Notes: a model not told the origin generated them from the letters alone. DNA of 64,000 nucleotides from Pseudorhodobacter turbinis (GCF_005234135.1 NZ_CP039964.1:310001-374000); one strand, 5' to 3'. Positions 16,881 to 26,453 are shown, numbered from the stretch's first letter. Program-made: numbers and translations.

Positions 16881-17265
16881 GACCTTACGCGGAACGCTGT
16901 CGATCGCCGTATCGATGAGCTTTGGTACCCTTTCCCTATCGCCCATGACTGCAGAATTTGCGGCACAACACCCCGAACTTGATCTGCGCGTTGACTATGA
17001 CGACCGCGCAAGGGATTTGCAGCGCGAGGGTTTTGATATTGGCATTCGCATCGGCCACCTGCGCGACACAGCCCTCAGGCAGCGCAAGCTTTGCGAAGGC
17101 GTGCCGCCGCCCCTGCACAGTCGCATCACTTTAAACAACGGCCAGGCCATGCGGGCCATGGGACGGCAAATAGAGGATTTTGACATTCAGATGGTTGCCG
17201 TACGGGCGACGGCAGAGGGGCATGCCCCCTTGGAGGGTCATTCAAATACAGTCCATTGCGATTGA
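16881..17265 (+). pseudogene. LysR-family regulator fragment (effector domain)
   Basis: RGTLSIAVSMSFGTLSLSPM, FAAQHPELDLRVDYDDRARD and EGFDIGIRIGHLRDTALRQRKL match the start of the LysR substrate-binding domain. The helix-turn-helix half is missing: the match begins just where the IS256 right end finishes, and the DNA left of the IS does not encode it. After about residue 70 the frame loses similarity. The gene was truncated on both sides and is non-functional. Confidence 0.75.
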
Positions 17266-17568
17266 TAGGGCCTGTCGCGGCATGCGTTTGGCAATCAGAA
17301 AAGATTGCCCATGAAGCCCCCTCGGTTTAGGACCGTGAAACTGACAGCTGCAAGCAGATCGATTTGGGGCGGGCCCTGCATCATCATTTCATGTTGTCAT
17401 ACCGGCTTTTGAAAGGTGTCACGATGAAGATGGGGATGAGATGCCGGGTTTGAACATCGCATCAGGAAACCGGACTGGATTGCACGGCAAAGGGCGTGGA
17501 TCAAAGGACCTGACGTGCGGGCGCAATCCACCGTGCAGGGCAGGGGCCGCTGTTTTAGGGTGGGCCGT
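17266..17568. other. Gene-less stretch before the sugar operon
   Basis: About 300 bp with no supported gene. It includes the short palindrome GGGGCATGCCCC near 17217. The promoter of the kinase-led operon should lie here, but I cannot point to convincing -35/-10 boxes. Confidence 0.45.
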
Positions 17569-19032
17569 ATGAAAAATGTCCTTGTATATGACCTTGGCGG
17601 CAGCAGTTTACGGGTGGCTATTGTCACAGAGAGCCGTGAGGTGCTCGACATCGTTCAACTGCCCATGTGCATCGAGAATAGCGCGGCTGGTGTTTATGAT
17701 GTCGATCCCGAAATCTGGTGGGCGGGGTTTTGCGAGGCCTGTTCCCAATTGCTGCGCCGTGGTGCTGATTTCGGTGCAATAGCGGCTATTGCGGGCTGCG
17801 GCTTTACGCGCACCCAAATCGCGATGAATGCACAGGGCGAGGCCGTGCATCCTGCCATCACCTTTCAGGATGCACGTGCCGCAGCTGTTCTTGAAACATA
17901 TGTCGCAGCGCCCGAGCTTGCGCAACATATTGCAAAGCTTAACCCGTTTCATCCCGTTGCACGCTTGATTTGGTTGCAGCAAACCAAACCCGCGCTTTGG
18001 GCGCAGGTTGAGGCTTTTCTTGAGCCTAAAGACTTCATCAATTTCAAGCTGACGGGCATTTACGCCTCTGACCGGATTTCGCAGAACGCGGCACAGCTTT
18101 TCTTTGATGCGCTTGCCGCGGATGCCCCGTCCGCATTGGCGTTGGGTATGGATAAATCCTTACTGCCGCCGCTTCTTAGCCCTTTTGACAGGGTGGGCAC
18201 GGTTGCCCATCATCCAGATAGCCCGCTTTTGGGCCTGCAGGGGATACCCGTTTTATGCGGCTCGAATGATACGTGGAGCTGCGTGCTTGGCAGTGGCGGG
18301 CTGCGGCACGGGGCGGCCTATAATATCTCGGGGACAAGTGATGTGTTTGGTGTCATCACGGACAGGCCTTATCACCGCGAGGGCCTGATGACGGTGCAAT
18401 GGGGTGCTGATTATTGGCAGCTCGGGGGGCCAAGCCAAGGGGCCGCCTCTAGGTTAAGCTGGGCGGTTGCACGTTTCATGCCAGATCTGACGATCAAGGA
18501 CGCCATTGAAAAAAGCCACGCGAAACACGGTAGAACACCTATCTTTATTCCCTTTCTAGAGGGGGAGCGGACACCCTATTGGGATCCCGATTTGCGGGGT
18601 GCCTTCCTGGGCCTTGATCCCGACACCTCGCCGCAGGATTTTGTCTGGGCGGTCGCAGAGGGCATCAATTTTTTAAGCCGTGTCATTTTGGAACGCGCCG
18701 AAGAAGAGACCGCTGTGCCTTGCACGCATATCTGTTTTTCGGGCGGATTATCCAACAACCCGATATTGTGCCAGCTAAAGGCCGATATTCTTGGCAGACC
18801 GGTTTTTGTCGCCGATGTGCCGGAATCGGGGTTGATCGGTGCGGCGAGCGTGGCTTTTTCCACCTCTGACGATATCACAGGTATCACAACCGGATTGTTG
18901 GCCAAGGGACGCTGGTATCACCCCGATCCCGAAACCAGCGCGGCCTATTCAGAGCGGTTTTCCATTTTTGAGGCCGCCAGCGCCGCCATCACGCCGATTT
19001 CACACCGCATTTCAATGCTTTCAAACGCATAA
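17569..19032 (+). CDS. FGGY-family carbohydrate kinase (XylB-like)
   Basis: A 487-aa kinase starting MKNVLVYDLGGSSLRVAIVT, where DLGGSSLR is the N-terminal phosphate-binding motif. The ATG at 17569 is chosen because it opens this motif; the frame continues upstream without conserved residues. GCGFTRTQIAMN, LEPKDFINFKLTG (an FGGY_1 signature region), VLCGSNDTWSCVLGSGGL, and GGLSNNPILCQLKADILGRPV in the FGGY_C half are recognisable. It phosphorylates a sugar or sugar alcohol with ATP; the substrate is not deducible. It heads a CUT2 transporter operon (permease, binding protein and ATPase follow on the same strand) and probably acts on the imported sugar. Confidence 0.9.
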   Translation: MKNVLVYDLGGSSLRVAIVTESREVLDIVQLPMCIENSAAGVYDVDPEIWWAGFCEACSQLLRRGADFGAIAAIAGCGFTRTQIAMNAQGEAVHPAITFQDARAAAVLETYVAAPELAQHIAKLNPFHPVARLIWLQQTKPALWAQVEAFLEPKDFINFKLTGIYASDRISQNAAQLFFDALAADAPSALALGMDKSLLPPLLSPFDRVGTVAHHPDSPLLGLQGIPVLCGSNDTWSCVLGSGGLRHGAAYNISGTSDVFGVITDRPYHREGLMTVQWGADYWQLGGPSQGAASRLSWAVARFMPDLTIKDAIEKSHAKHGRTPIFIPFLEGERTPYWDPDLRGAFLGLDPDTSPQDFVWAVAEGINFLSRVILERAEEETAVPCTHICFSGGLSNNPILCQLKADILGRPVFVADVPESGLIGAASVAFSTSDDITGITTGLLAKGRWYHPDPETSAAYSERFSIFEAASAAITPISHRISMLSNA

Positions 19033-19150
19033 CTTTGTGGCCAAGGGCTGGAAACACGCAGACCCGTCCAATATGGTCCAGCCTGATGCTGTGGCGGGCC
19101 TTAGCTTTGGTTCTTGCAATCAGCACAACATAAAAACAGGTATGCTTTAG

Positions 19151-20083
19151 ATGATCGAGAAATATGGTACGTTTTTTGCGGGTATCGCCCTGTTTGTCTT
19201 TCTGCTGATATTTGCTGACAACTTCGCATCGGTCGCGAATTTGCTTAACATTCTGAAGCAGGCCAGCTTTCTTGCCATTCTGGCCATCGGATTTACCTTT
19301 GCGCTGATTACGTCCGAACTGGACCTGTCTTTTGCCAATATATGCAGCCTGTCAGGTGTGATTGTTGGGATGATGATCTTTAACGGGCTGCCTTGGCCAT
19401 TGGCGGTGGTCGCAGGCATAAGCTTGGGAACCATCGCGGGGTTGTTGAACGGGTTCTTGGTTACGGTGCTGAAAGTGCCGTCCCTGATTGCAACGCTTGG
19501 CACCTCCTCGGTCGCGAACGGCTTGGCCTTTATGCTGACGGGCGGGGTTGCCTTTGTGGGGCGTTGGGATCCGAATTTTCTGTTTCTTGCGCGGGGCAAG
19601 CTGGGGCCTGTGCCGTTGATTGTGATCATCTTGGCGGTTGTGGTGGTGGTTGCATTTGTATTTTCAACGCAAACGCGGGCCGGTGTTCACCTGCAGGCAA
19701 CTGGCGAAAATAAAGAGGCCGCGCGCCGCTCGGGCATCAATACCAGACGCAACAAGGTCCTTGGGATGATGCTGTCGGGGGCTGCCGCTGGACTGACGGC
19801 GGTTTTGCTGGTCGCAAACCTGTCATCCGCAGCGCCGCAAATGGGCGGCGACTTCATGTTGCTGGGCATCGCGGCCACGCTTTTGGGCATGACAATGTTC
19901 ACCCCCGCCAAGCCGAACATTCTGGGCACGGTCGTGGGCGCGCTGATCATTGTGATGCTTGGCAATGGTTTGATCTTGCTGGGCGCGCAATACTACGTGC
20001 AAGACATCATGCTGGGTATCATTATCATTGCCTCTGTCGCCGTATCTGCATCCACATTAAAACAGGCGGCCTTTAGCCTTTAA
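19151..20083 (+). CDS. CUT2-family sugar ABC transporter permease (RbsC/FrcC-like)
   Basis: A 310-aa membrane protein with about eight to ten hydrophobic segments. NLLNILKQASFLAILAIGFT, LITSELDLSFANICSLSGVIVGMM (the RbsC-type GxDLSxG region), and NGFLVTVLKVPSLIATLGTSSVANGLAF match the BPD_transp_2 family. The cytoplasmic loop GVHLQATGENKEAARRSGIN is the EAA-like segment characteristic of CUT2 permeases (GxNxxAAxxSGI). It forms the inner-membrane channel for the sugar bound by the next gene's product. It starts 118 bp after the kinase and ends 20 bp before the binding-protein gene. Confidence 0.93.
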   Translation: MIEKYGTFFAGIALFVFLLIFADNFASVANLLNILKQASFLAILAIGFTFALITSELDLSFANICSLSGVIVGMMIFNGLPWPLAVVAGISLGTIAGLLNGFLVTVLKVPSLIATLGTSSVANGLAFMLTGGVAFVGRWDPNFLFLARGKLGPVPLIVIILAVVVVVAFVFSTQTRAGVHLQATGENKEAARRSGINTRRNKVLGMMLSGAAAGLTAVLLVANLSSAAPQMGGDFMLLGIAATLLGMTMFTPAKPNILGTVVGALIIVMLGNGLILLGAQYYVQDIMLGIIIIASVAVSASTLKQAAFSL

Positions 20084-20103
20084 TCAGCCAATAGGGAAAA
20101 AAC

Positions 20104-21051
20104 ATGAAGCTTTTGAAAACAACTGCGGGGCTTTCTATGCTTGTGACGTCGGCTTTGCTTGCCGGTCAGGCGCTGGCCTTTGATCTTGGCATTGTTGCCT
20201 TCCAGATGTCGTCTGAAACACATGCCCGTTGCGCCAATGCAGCCGAGGCGCGTGCGGCCGAACTGGGCTGGGATGTTCAGGTGCTAAATTCAAACGGCAG
20301 CTTGCAAACCCATTCCGAGCAGATCGAGAACCTTATTCTGGCCGCCCCCGATGCGATCCTTGTTTGCATGTCGAAACCGATTGAGGCCGACGCCCAATTC
20401 GCCGCCGCCAAAGAGGCGGGCATCCCGGTGGTGTCCGTCGTCAGCGGCTCCAGCCCGCATACGTTGTTTGATGTTCAGGTCAATGAATACGGTGTTGGCG
20501 CGGAATCTGCGCTGTACCTCTTGGGCACCATCAATTTTGAGGGCGGCATTCTGGTTCAGCGCTTTGAGGCTAATGCAGGCACGCGGATCAGGGGGGCTGT
20601 GCTCTCGGCTGTTTTGGCCGAAAACCCTGCGGTTACGGTTGTGGGCGAACATTCCATGGCGCGGACCAAAAGCTGGCGCGATGATGTGCGCAACGGGATG
20701 CAGGCGCTGATCTTGCAACAGGCCGGTAAGTTCAAAGGCGTTTGGGCATCCTTTGACGGGCAGGCGTTCATCATTGATGATCTGCTCAAGGAGGCGGGGC
20801 TGAACAAGGGGGATGTGTCCTTGGTGTCCATTGATGGCGGCCAGGAGGTGTTCCAGCGCATTCTGGACCCGCAATCCATGATGACGGCGACGGTCTCTAT
20901 TCCGTTCGAGGAAATGGCCATCGCTGCCGTTGATGCGATGAAGGCGATCGTGGTGGACGGCAAGGCCAAAGAAGAGATCGTCAAAGGCCCCTATATGTTC
21001 ATGCCCGCGATTTTGGTGGATGCCAATAACGCCGCTGACTATATCGACTAA
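20104..21051 (+). CDS. Periplasmic sugar-binding protein (RbsB/FrcB-like, Peripla_BP_4)
   Basis: A 315-aa protein with a signal peptide (MKLLKTTAGLSMLVTSALLA, cleavage after GQALA). The mature part has two alternating alpha/beta lobes: LGIVAFQMSSETHARCANAA, LNSNGSLQTHSEQIENLILA, AAPDAILVCMSKPIEADAQF and KGVWASFDGQAFIIDDLLKE. These are typical of the periplasmic-binding/LacI sugar-binding fold for pentoses and hexoses. The residues that set sugar specificity cannot be read with confidence. It follows GGGAAAA upstream of its ATG and sits in the middle of the operon, so it should deliver its sugar to the permease encoded just before it. Confidence 0.92.
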   Translation: MKLLKTTAGLSMLVTSALLAGQALAFDLGIVAFQMSSETHARCANAAEARAAELGWDVQVLNSNGSLQTHSEQIENLILAAPDAILVCMSKPIEADAQFAAAKEAGIPVVSVVSGSSPHTLFDVQVNEYGVGAESALYLLGTINFEGGILVQRFEANAGTRIRGAVLSAVLAENPAVTVVGEHSMARTKSWRDDVRNGMQALILQQAGKFKGVWASFDGQAFIIDDLLKEAGLNKGDVSLVSIDGGQEVFQRILDPQSMMTATVSIPFEEMAIAAVDAMKAIVVDGKAKEEIVKGPYMFMPAILVDANNAADYID

Positions 21052-21088
21052 CCTGTTTTCTGACGTCCCGGCCATAAGGAAAGAAACC

Positions 21089-21844
21089 ATGTCTTCAAAA
21101 ATCGTGATGAAGAATATCTTCAAGAATTATGGTGCGGTCCAAGCCCTGCGGGGCGTCAGTATTGATATTAAAGAGGGCGATGTTCACGCGATTTGCGGCG
21201 ACAATGGCGCGGGGAAGTCGACCCTCATCAAGATCCTTTCAGGTGTTGAGGCACCTGAGAGCGGTGAGATTTGGGTGAATGATAGCGCGCGCAAATTTGA
21301 CAGCCCGACAGATGCGCTGACATCGGGGATTGCGACAATCCATCAGGATCTGGCGGTTGCGCCGCGTATGTCTATTTCCCAAAATATCTTTATGGGTGCA
21401 GAGCTTACCAAGAAAATATTCGGCGTGACTTTGCTGGATAAGGCGGCTATGCGGCGCGATGCCTTAGGGTATATGTCCCAGCTTAACAAGTCGATCACCG
21501 ATATGGACACCAAGGTTGAGGCCCTGTCCGGCGGGCAACGCCAAGCGGTCGCAATTTGCAGGGCGCTGCGGTGGAACGCCGATATTGTCATTCTGGATGA
21601 ACCCACGGCCGCCCTTGGCGTGCGCGAAACCGAACAGGTGCTTGAATTGATCCGCGCGCTCAAACAAGCGGGCAAGACTGTTATTTTGATCAGCCACGCT
21701 ATGAAGGACGTGGTGGCGGTTGCGGATCGTGTCAGCATCCTGCGGCGCGGGGAAAACCAGATCGATCTGGAGGCGGCCAATCTGACTGCAGATGCATTGT
21801 CACACTATATTCTAAGCGGTGACAGGCAAATCAAGGCGGCCTGA
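21089..21844 (+). CDS. CUT2 sugar ABC transporter ATPase, single-domain (FrcA-like)
   Basis: A 251-aa ATPase starting MSSKIVMKNIFKNYGAVQAL with AAGGAAAG upstream. Walker A is GDNGAGKSTLIK, the ABC signature is LSGGQRQAVAI, Walker B is IVILDEPTAALG, and the switch His is in LISHAMKDV. The Q-loop region is IATIHQDLAVAPRMSISQNIFMG. Most CUT2 systems use a double-length RbsA-type ATPase; this single domain resembles FrcA of rhizobial fructose transporters and should work as a homodimer. With the kinase, permease and binding protein it completes a sugar uptake operon. Confidence 0.92.
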   Translation: MSSKIVMKNIFKNYGAVQALRGVSIDIKEGDVHAICGDNGAGKSTLIKILSGVEAPESGEIWVNDSARKFDSPTDALTSGIATIHQDLAVAPRMSISQNIFMGAELTKKIFGVTLLDKAAMRRDALGYMSQLNKSITDMDTKVEALSGGQRQAVAICRALRWNADIVILDEPTAALGVRETEQVLELIRALKQAGKTVILISHAMKDVVAVADRVSILRRGENQIDLEAANLTADALSHYILSGDRQIKAA

Positions 21845-22181
21845 CGGCTGGCACCATGCAGGTTGCGCTTTTATCAGCTGATTCTATCTGTTGGATGCAA
21901 AAATCGGCTATGGCGGTGGAAATCTGCCGCGCGCAGCCCTTGTGCCGCCCGTCCATATTCCTTTTGGATATTTAACGGAAACGAACCGCGCTTTGACAAT
22001 CTCTTTGCGCGTTATCAACGAGATAGCCACCCTTATTTCGGCCAGACGCCCTTCCATCGGCGGTCATCGAACAGTCCCTTTGTAGTTTGCATTTAATAAT
22101 ATTTCATTTCCACTTTACTCGCAAATATATTTGCATATCAATTATAGGAGGACGAAAGATCCATTAAATCAGGGAGAACTT
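21845..22181. other. Intergenic region ahead of the amino-acid ABC operon
   Basis: About 340 bp. The left two thirds contain short open frames without recognisable content. The right part (22081-22150) is AT-rich and contains the operator candidate at 22121-22134, so it is the likely promoter of the following operon. The first gene's ribosome site is AGGGAG at about 22171. Confidence 0.5.
22121..22134. promoter_or_regulatory. Perfect 14-bp palindrome, candidate operator
   Basis: GCAAATATATTTGC is a perfect dyad 48 bp upstream of the binding-protein start, in an AT-rich promoter-like region. The RpiR-family regulator encoded at the end of this operon is the most likely ligand, but a match to a known RpiR site is not established. 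Confidence 0.5.
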
Positions 22182-22919
22182 ATGAATACCTTCAAAAAAC
22201 TGGCTGCCGTTGCGGCCCTTGCCATCACCGCAACAAGCGCCGCGGCCCAAGATTTGATCGTCGCAACAGATACGGCATTCGTTCCGTTCGAGTTCAAGCA
22301 AGATGGCGACTATGTCGGCTTTGACATCGATATGTGGGACGCTATCGCCACCGATCTGGGCGTGAGCTATGAACTGCGTCCGATGGATTTCGGCGGGATT
22401 ATCCCTGCGTTGCAAACAGGGCAGGTTGATGTGGCACTGGCGGGCATCACGATCAAAGACGAACGCAAAGAAGTTATCGATTTTTCCGACGGCTATTACG
22501 ACAGCGGTTTCTTGTTAATGGTGCCAAGCGATAGCGACATCACCGGCGAGGCCGATCTGGCGGGCAAAGCCGTTGCGTTGAAGACCGGCACGTCCGCTGC
22601 GGATTATGCCAACAACAACTTCAAGGAAAGTGAGCTGCGCCTGTTCCCCAATATTGACAATGCGTACCTTGAGTTGCGGACCGGTCGTGTGGATGCGGCC
22701 ATGCATGACACGCCTAACGTGCTGTATTATATCGCTAATGCAGGAAACGGCGATGTCAAGGCAGTGGGCGCACAAATGCTGGCACACGAATATGGCATCG
22801 CCTTTCCAAAAGGCAGCGAATGGGTCGAGCGTGTGAACGGATCGCTGGCGGCAATGAAAGAAGACGGTCGTTATGATGCGATCTTCTCCAAGTGGTTCGG
22901 CCAAGCGCCGTCTAAGTAA
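22182..22919 (+). CDS. Polar amino-acid ABC transporter substrate-binding protein (SBP family 3)
   Basis: A 245-aa protein starting [20 protein letters not shown] with signal cleavage near [56 protein letters not shown] and [15 protein letters not shown] are hallmark GlnH/HisJ/ArtJ segments. The ligand alpha-carboxylate and amino contacts expected in family 3 (the Arg of [11 protein letters not shown], the Asp of [12 protein letters not shown]) are present. It captures a polar amino acid or derivative in the periplasm. It is the first gene of a four- or five-gene operon (binding protein, permease, ATPase, C45 acyltransferase, RpiR regulator). Confidence 0.93.
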   Translation: MNTFKKLAAVAALAITATSAAAQDLIVATDTAFVPFEFKQDGDYVGFDIDMWDAIATDLGVSYELRPMDFGGIIPALQTGQVDVALAGITIKDERKEVIDFSDGYYDSGFLLMVPSDSDITGEADLAGKAVALKTGTSAADYANNNFKESELRLFPNIDNAYLELRTGRVDAAMHDTPNVLYYIANAGNGDVKAVGAQMLAHEYGIAFPKGSEWVERVNGSLAAMKEDGRYDAIFSKWFGQAPSK

Positions 22920-22976
22920 ATCACAAAGAATATGCCTGCGCCACAACCGGCGCAGGCGATTTGAGGGGGAGACACC

Positions 22977-23633
22977 ATGCAGGTCGACTGGTCTATCATG
23001 TTCGACTTTATCCCGCAGCTTATCGCTGGGGCAAAAGTCACAATCTACATCACCGTACTTGGCTTGATCGGGGGCATTATTCTAGGCTCCATCGCCGGGT
23101 TGATGCGTGCCTATGGCGGCAAGATTATCAACGGTATCGCCTTTACCTATATCGAGCTGATCCGCGGCACGCCTATCGTTGTTCAGGTCATGTTTCTATA
23201 TTTCGCGCTGCCGGTCTTGGCCGATATCCGTATTGATCCGATGTCTGCGGCCGTGCTGGCGATTGTCGTCAATGCCGGCGCCTATATCGCGGAAATCGTC
23301 CGGGGTGCGTTTTTGTCGATCAACAAGGGCCTGACCGAAGCTGGTCTGGCCATCGGGATGCCGCATTGGAAGGTATTGCTTTATATCATCGGGCCGCTGG
23401 CCTTTCGCCGCCTGATCCCGCCGCTTGGAAACCAGTTCATCGTAAGCCTGAAGGATACCTCGTTGTTCATTGTCATTGGTGTCGGTGAATTGACACGGAC
23501 AGGACAGGAAATCATGGCTGCCAACTTTCGCGCGGTCGAAATCTGGACCGCCGTGGCGATCTGCTACCTCATAATGACGGGTACAATGTCGCTTGCGCTG
23601 CGCACCCTAGAAAAGCGGATGAAAATTCTATGA
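22977..23633 (+). CDS. Polar amino-acid ABC transporter permease (HisM/GlnP-like)
   Basis: A 218-aa permease with about five membrane segments. It begins [20 protein letters not shown], and [24 protein letters not shown] is the conserved start of the BPD_transp_1 core. [28 protein letters not shown] is the EAA loop, the contact point for the ATPase. Only one permease gene is present, so the channel should be a homodimer. The stop overlaps the ATPase start by 4 bp (ATGA), indicating translational coupling. Confidence 0.94.
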   Translation: MQVDWSIMFDFIPQLIAGAKVTIYITVLGLIGGIILGSIAGLMRAYGGKIINGIAFTYIELIRGTPIVVQVMFLYFALPVLADIRIDPMSAAVLAIVVNAGAYIAEIVRGAFLSINKGLTEAGLAIGMPHWKVLLYIIGPLAFRRLIPPLGNQFIVSLKDTSLFIVIGVGELTRTGQEIMAANFRAVEIWTAVAICYLIMTGTMSLALRTLEKRMKIL

Positions 23634-24358
23634 GCTTTATTGAATTCAAAAACACGTCAAAGGCATTTGGCCCGCTGCAAGTGCTGAAGGATGTCGATCT
23701 TTCCATCGAGAAGAGGGAAGTTGTTGTTTTAATCGGACCTTCCGGATCGGGCAAATCCACGTTGTTGCGTTGTATCAACGGCTTGGAAATGATCACGGGC
23801 GGCGATTTGATTGTTGATGGGCTGTCGGTCAAGGGCGGAAAAAAGGTGCTGTGCGAGATACGGCAAGAGGCTGGAATGGTTTTTCAGCAGTTCAACCTCT
23901 TTCCGCAAATGACCGCGCTGGAAAACGTTGCCCTTGGCCCGCGCAAGGTCCGTGGCTTCTCTAAAACCGAGGCGGAAACGCAGGCACAGGAATTGCTGGA
24001 AAAAGTTGGTCTGTCGGACAAGGGCGGCCACTATCCTTCCGAGCTTTCGGGCGGGCAGCAACAGCGTGTCGCCATTGCGCGGGCCTTGGCCGTGAAGCCC
24101 AAGGTCATGCTTTTTGACGAGCCGACCTCGGCGCTTGATCCGGAGTTGAAGCATGAAGTGCTGAACGTGATGCTGCAACTGGCCAAAGAAGGCATGACCA
24201 TGGTCGTCGTCACCCATGAGATGAGCTTTGCCAAACAGGTCGGCACGCGGCTGATCTTTATGGAGCACGGTAAAATTGCGGTCGATGATGACCCGCGCAC
24301 CGTGATCGATACCCCCCCTAATCCCCGGATGAAGGACTTCCTGAGCCATGTCGAATAA
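23630..24358 (+). CDS. Polar amino-acid ABC transporter ATPase (GlnQ/HisP-like)
   Basis: A 242-aa ATPase. Walker A is [19 protein letters not shown], the signature is [20 protein letters not shown], Walker B is [14 protein letters not shown], and the switch His lies in [39 protein letters not shown] is the Q-loop region typical of the GlnQ/HisP group. It energises import through the preceding permease. Its end overlaps the start of the C45-family gene by 11 bp, so these two are tightly coupled. Confidence 0.95.
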   Translation: MSFIEFKNTSKAFGPLQVLKDVDLSIEKREVVVLIGPSGSGKSTLLRCINGLEMITGGDLIVDGLSVKGGKKVLCEIRQEAGMVFQQFNLFPQMTALENVALGPRKVRGFSKTEAETQAQELLEKVGLSDKGGHYPSELSGGQQQRVAIARALAVKPKVMLFDEPTSALDPELKHEVLNVMLQLAKEGMTMVVVTHEMSFAKQVGTRLIFMEHGKIAVDDDPRTVIDTPPNPRMKDFLSHVE

Positions 24359-25370
24359 CAAGAACCCGATCGGATGGCTTGTGGCCTCTGGCTCGCCATT
24401 CGAGATCGGGCACGCAATGGGGCAGCAAGGCCGTGCCGCTGTTCATGAACATCTGATCCACGCGGATATCTGGTCCAAAATTACCGGCCCGCATCATGCC
24501 GTAACCGTTACGCGGCTGATGCAAAACACGAAAAGCCGTTTCCCTGAATTCTATGAGGAACTGCGCGGCTTGGCACAGGGGCTGGGGCTGCCTTTTCAGG
24601 ACGTTTTTGCGTGGAATTGCCGCGGTGATATCCTTGCATCAACCCCGGACGGTTGCACTACAATCCAGTCGCCCGGCGACATAATCCGCGTCAGCCACAA
24701 TGAGGACGGGTTGCCGTTCTTTCGCGGCCATTGCTTTATTCTGGATGCCAAACCGCAAGACTCATTGGGGTTTCGCGCCTTTTGCTATCCGGGCTCGCTT
24801 GCGGGTCATACTTTCGGGTGGAATGATGCGGGGCTGGTTCAGGCTGTGAACAATTTGCGGCTGCAAAATACGGCGCCTATGGTGCCGCGTATGGTTTTGG
24901 GGCGTGCGGTTCTGGCCTCTGCCACGTTGCAAGGGGCGGTAAACGCCCTGACCGATGATCCGAAATGCGGTGGTTTCCATATGACATTGGCCCAAGCTGG
25001 AAATCCGCAATTGCTGAGTGTGGAATACGGTGATGGCAAGGCCTCAGTGGTCGGGGTTGAGGCGCGCAGCGGCCATGCCAACCATGCGCTCCATCTGGCG
25101 GCCGAGGGGCAGATCATCACGCAATCATCCGCTGATCGCCAATCCACGGCAGAGCGCTTGGTGACACAGGCCGATGTGTCAGACCTTGATATACTGCGCG
25201 ATGTTTCCGGCCCGGGTTTGCCGATCCGCCGCGATGCACCAAATGATCCCGACCATGAGAACACGCTTGCAACATGTCAGTTTACTGTCTCTAAAACGGG
25301 TATCGAGTGGGGGATCTACGGTGAAAAAGAAGGACGAGCGACCTATCAATGCGAACAGGAAATCGCCTGA
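24348..25370 (+). CDS. C45-family autoproteolytic acyltransferase/hydrolase
   Basis: A 340-aa Ntn-hydrolase related to acyl-CoA:6-aminopenicillanic acid acyltransferase. WLVASGSPFEIGHAMGQQGR opens the family fold. The self-cleavage site and nucleophile are in STPDGCTTIQ: cleavage at Gly-Cys would expose Cys (about residue 103) as the N-terminal nucleophile. NEDGLPFFRGHCFILDAKPQ and FCYPGSLAGHTFGWNDAGLVQAVNNL match conserved core strands. Bacterial members hydrolyse or transfer N-acyl groups on amino acids and amides; the substrate here is unknown. Coupling to a polar amino-acid transporter suggests that it deacylates the imported compound. It overlaps the following regulator by about 50 bp. 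Confidence 0.85.
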   Translation: MSNNKNPIGWLVASGSPFEIGHAMGQQGRAAVHEHLIHADIWSKITGPHHAVTVTRLMQNTKSRFPEFYEELRGLAQGLGLPFQDVFAWNCRGDILASTPDGCTTIQSPGDIIRVSHNEDGLPFFRGHCFILDAKPQDSLGFRAFCYPGSLAGHTFGWNDAGLVQAVNNLRLQNTAPMVPRMVLGRAVLASATLQGAVNALTDDPKCGGFHMTLAQAGNPQLLSVEYGDGKASVVGVEARSGHANHALHLAAEGQIITQSSADRQSTAERLVTQADVSDLDILRDVSGPGLPIRRDAPNDPDHENTLATCQFTVSKTGIEWGIYGEKEGRATYQCEQEIA

Positions 25371-26262
25371 CACGCCCCCGACCAATATCGAAGAACTGCG
25401 CACGCTTTTAATCGACATCACAAAGGGTGATGCTCCCCACAGCCTCGGGGCAAAAGCGCGCGCTGCATTTGGCAGGATATTGGATATTCAGGACAGCAAC
25501 GACCTGCTGTCCATCACGACACTATCGGAGCGCATCGAGACCAACCCCTCGACGATCACCCGACTGGCCAAAAACCTTGGCTATCCCGGTTTCGGGGCGT
25601 TTCAAAAAGCGCTGCTGGCAACCCGCCTGCAACAGCCCGGCTCCTTCTACCTCAATCAGGCGCAATCGGCCCTGTTGAATGCCGATCAGCCGATCAAACA
25701 GCGTGCGGCCCAGCTTTGTCATGAAAATCAGGCGAATATCGATCATTTTGTCGAAAACCTTGATCCGAAAAGCTTTGAGACAGCCATTAGGCTGATCGCT
25801 GACGCGCGGCGCGTCACCATCTACGGCATCCGCCAGTTTCATTCCCTTGCGGCATTTCTGGCTTACGGGCTTAGGCTGATCCGCGCGGATGTGAGCGTTC
25901 TGGATTCGAACGCTCTGGGCGCCGCCGAAGAGATCGGGGCCATGGGGGCAGGCGACGTGTGCATTGTGATCAGCGTGGCACCCTATTCGCGTCAGGTTGT
26001 CGCCGCCGCACAAGTTGCGCATGAGCAGGGGCTTGATGTCATCGCGATTACCGATCTGGCGAGTTCACCACTTGTTTCAACCTCAAAGGCCGCGATTTTT
26101 GCACCGCATCAAAGCAGCTTTATTTCAAACTCGATCACCAGCTTTTTTGCCGTGGCGGAATGCGTGATCAATGCTGTGGCGGCGTCGAATTCGGAAGAAA
26201 CGGAACAGGCCCTTATTGCCCGTCAAAACCTAATCAAACGCCTGAATGTTGAGGATCGCTGA
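25321..26262 (+). CDS. RpiR-family transcriptional regulator (HTH + SIS)
   Basis: About 313 aa from the GTG at 25321 (VKKKDERPINANRKSP); other starts are possible, because the frame runs further upstream inside the previous gene. The N-terminal HTH_6 domain includes TTLSERIETNPSTITRLAKNLGYPGFGAFQKAL. The C-terminal SIS domain includes RRVTIYGIRQFHSLAAFLAYGLRLI and GDVCIVISVAPYSRQVVAAAQVAHEQG. RpiR proteins usually sense phosphosugars, but members linked to amino-acid or nitrogen transporters are common in Rhodobacterales. It is the last gene of the operon and may act at the palindrome at 22121-22134. Confidence 0.88.
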   Translation: MKKKDERPINANRKSPDTPPTNIEELRTLLIDITKGDAPHSLGAKARAAFGRILDIQDSNDLLSITTLSERIETNPSTITRLAKNLGYPGFGAFQKALLATRLQQPGSFYLNQAQSALLNADQPIKQRAAQLCHENQANIDHFVENLDPKSFETAIRLIADARRVTIYGIRQFHSLAAFLAYGLRLIRADVSVLDSNALGAAEEIGAMGAGDVCIVISVAPYSRQVVAAAQVAHEQGLDVIAITDLASSPLVSTSKAAIFAPHQSSFISNSITSFFAVAECVINAVAASNSEETEQALIARQNLIKRLNVEDR

Positions 26263-26453
26263 TCCCGGGCCATGCCGTGCGGCGAGTTGGTCGGCGGGGG
26301 CCGTTTGGGACATGTACAGGGTTTGATAGGAATGCTTGCATTAAATCCTTGACCTGAAAGGCAGTTTTTGATCGGTTCGGATAGCAATTCGCCGCAACGG
26401 CATTTCGCAACGACCGGGTTGCGCAGGGCCACTTCAACCTTGAAGGAAGACCG

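Noticed and set aside
21863..22096. A small gene between the sugar and amino-acid operons
   Set aside because: No conserved sequence and no clear start; the same stretch is open in two frames, as expected by chance at this base composition.
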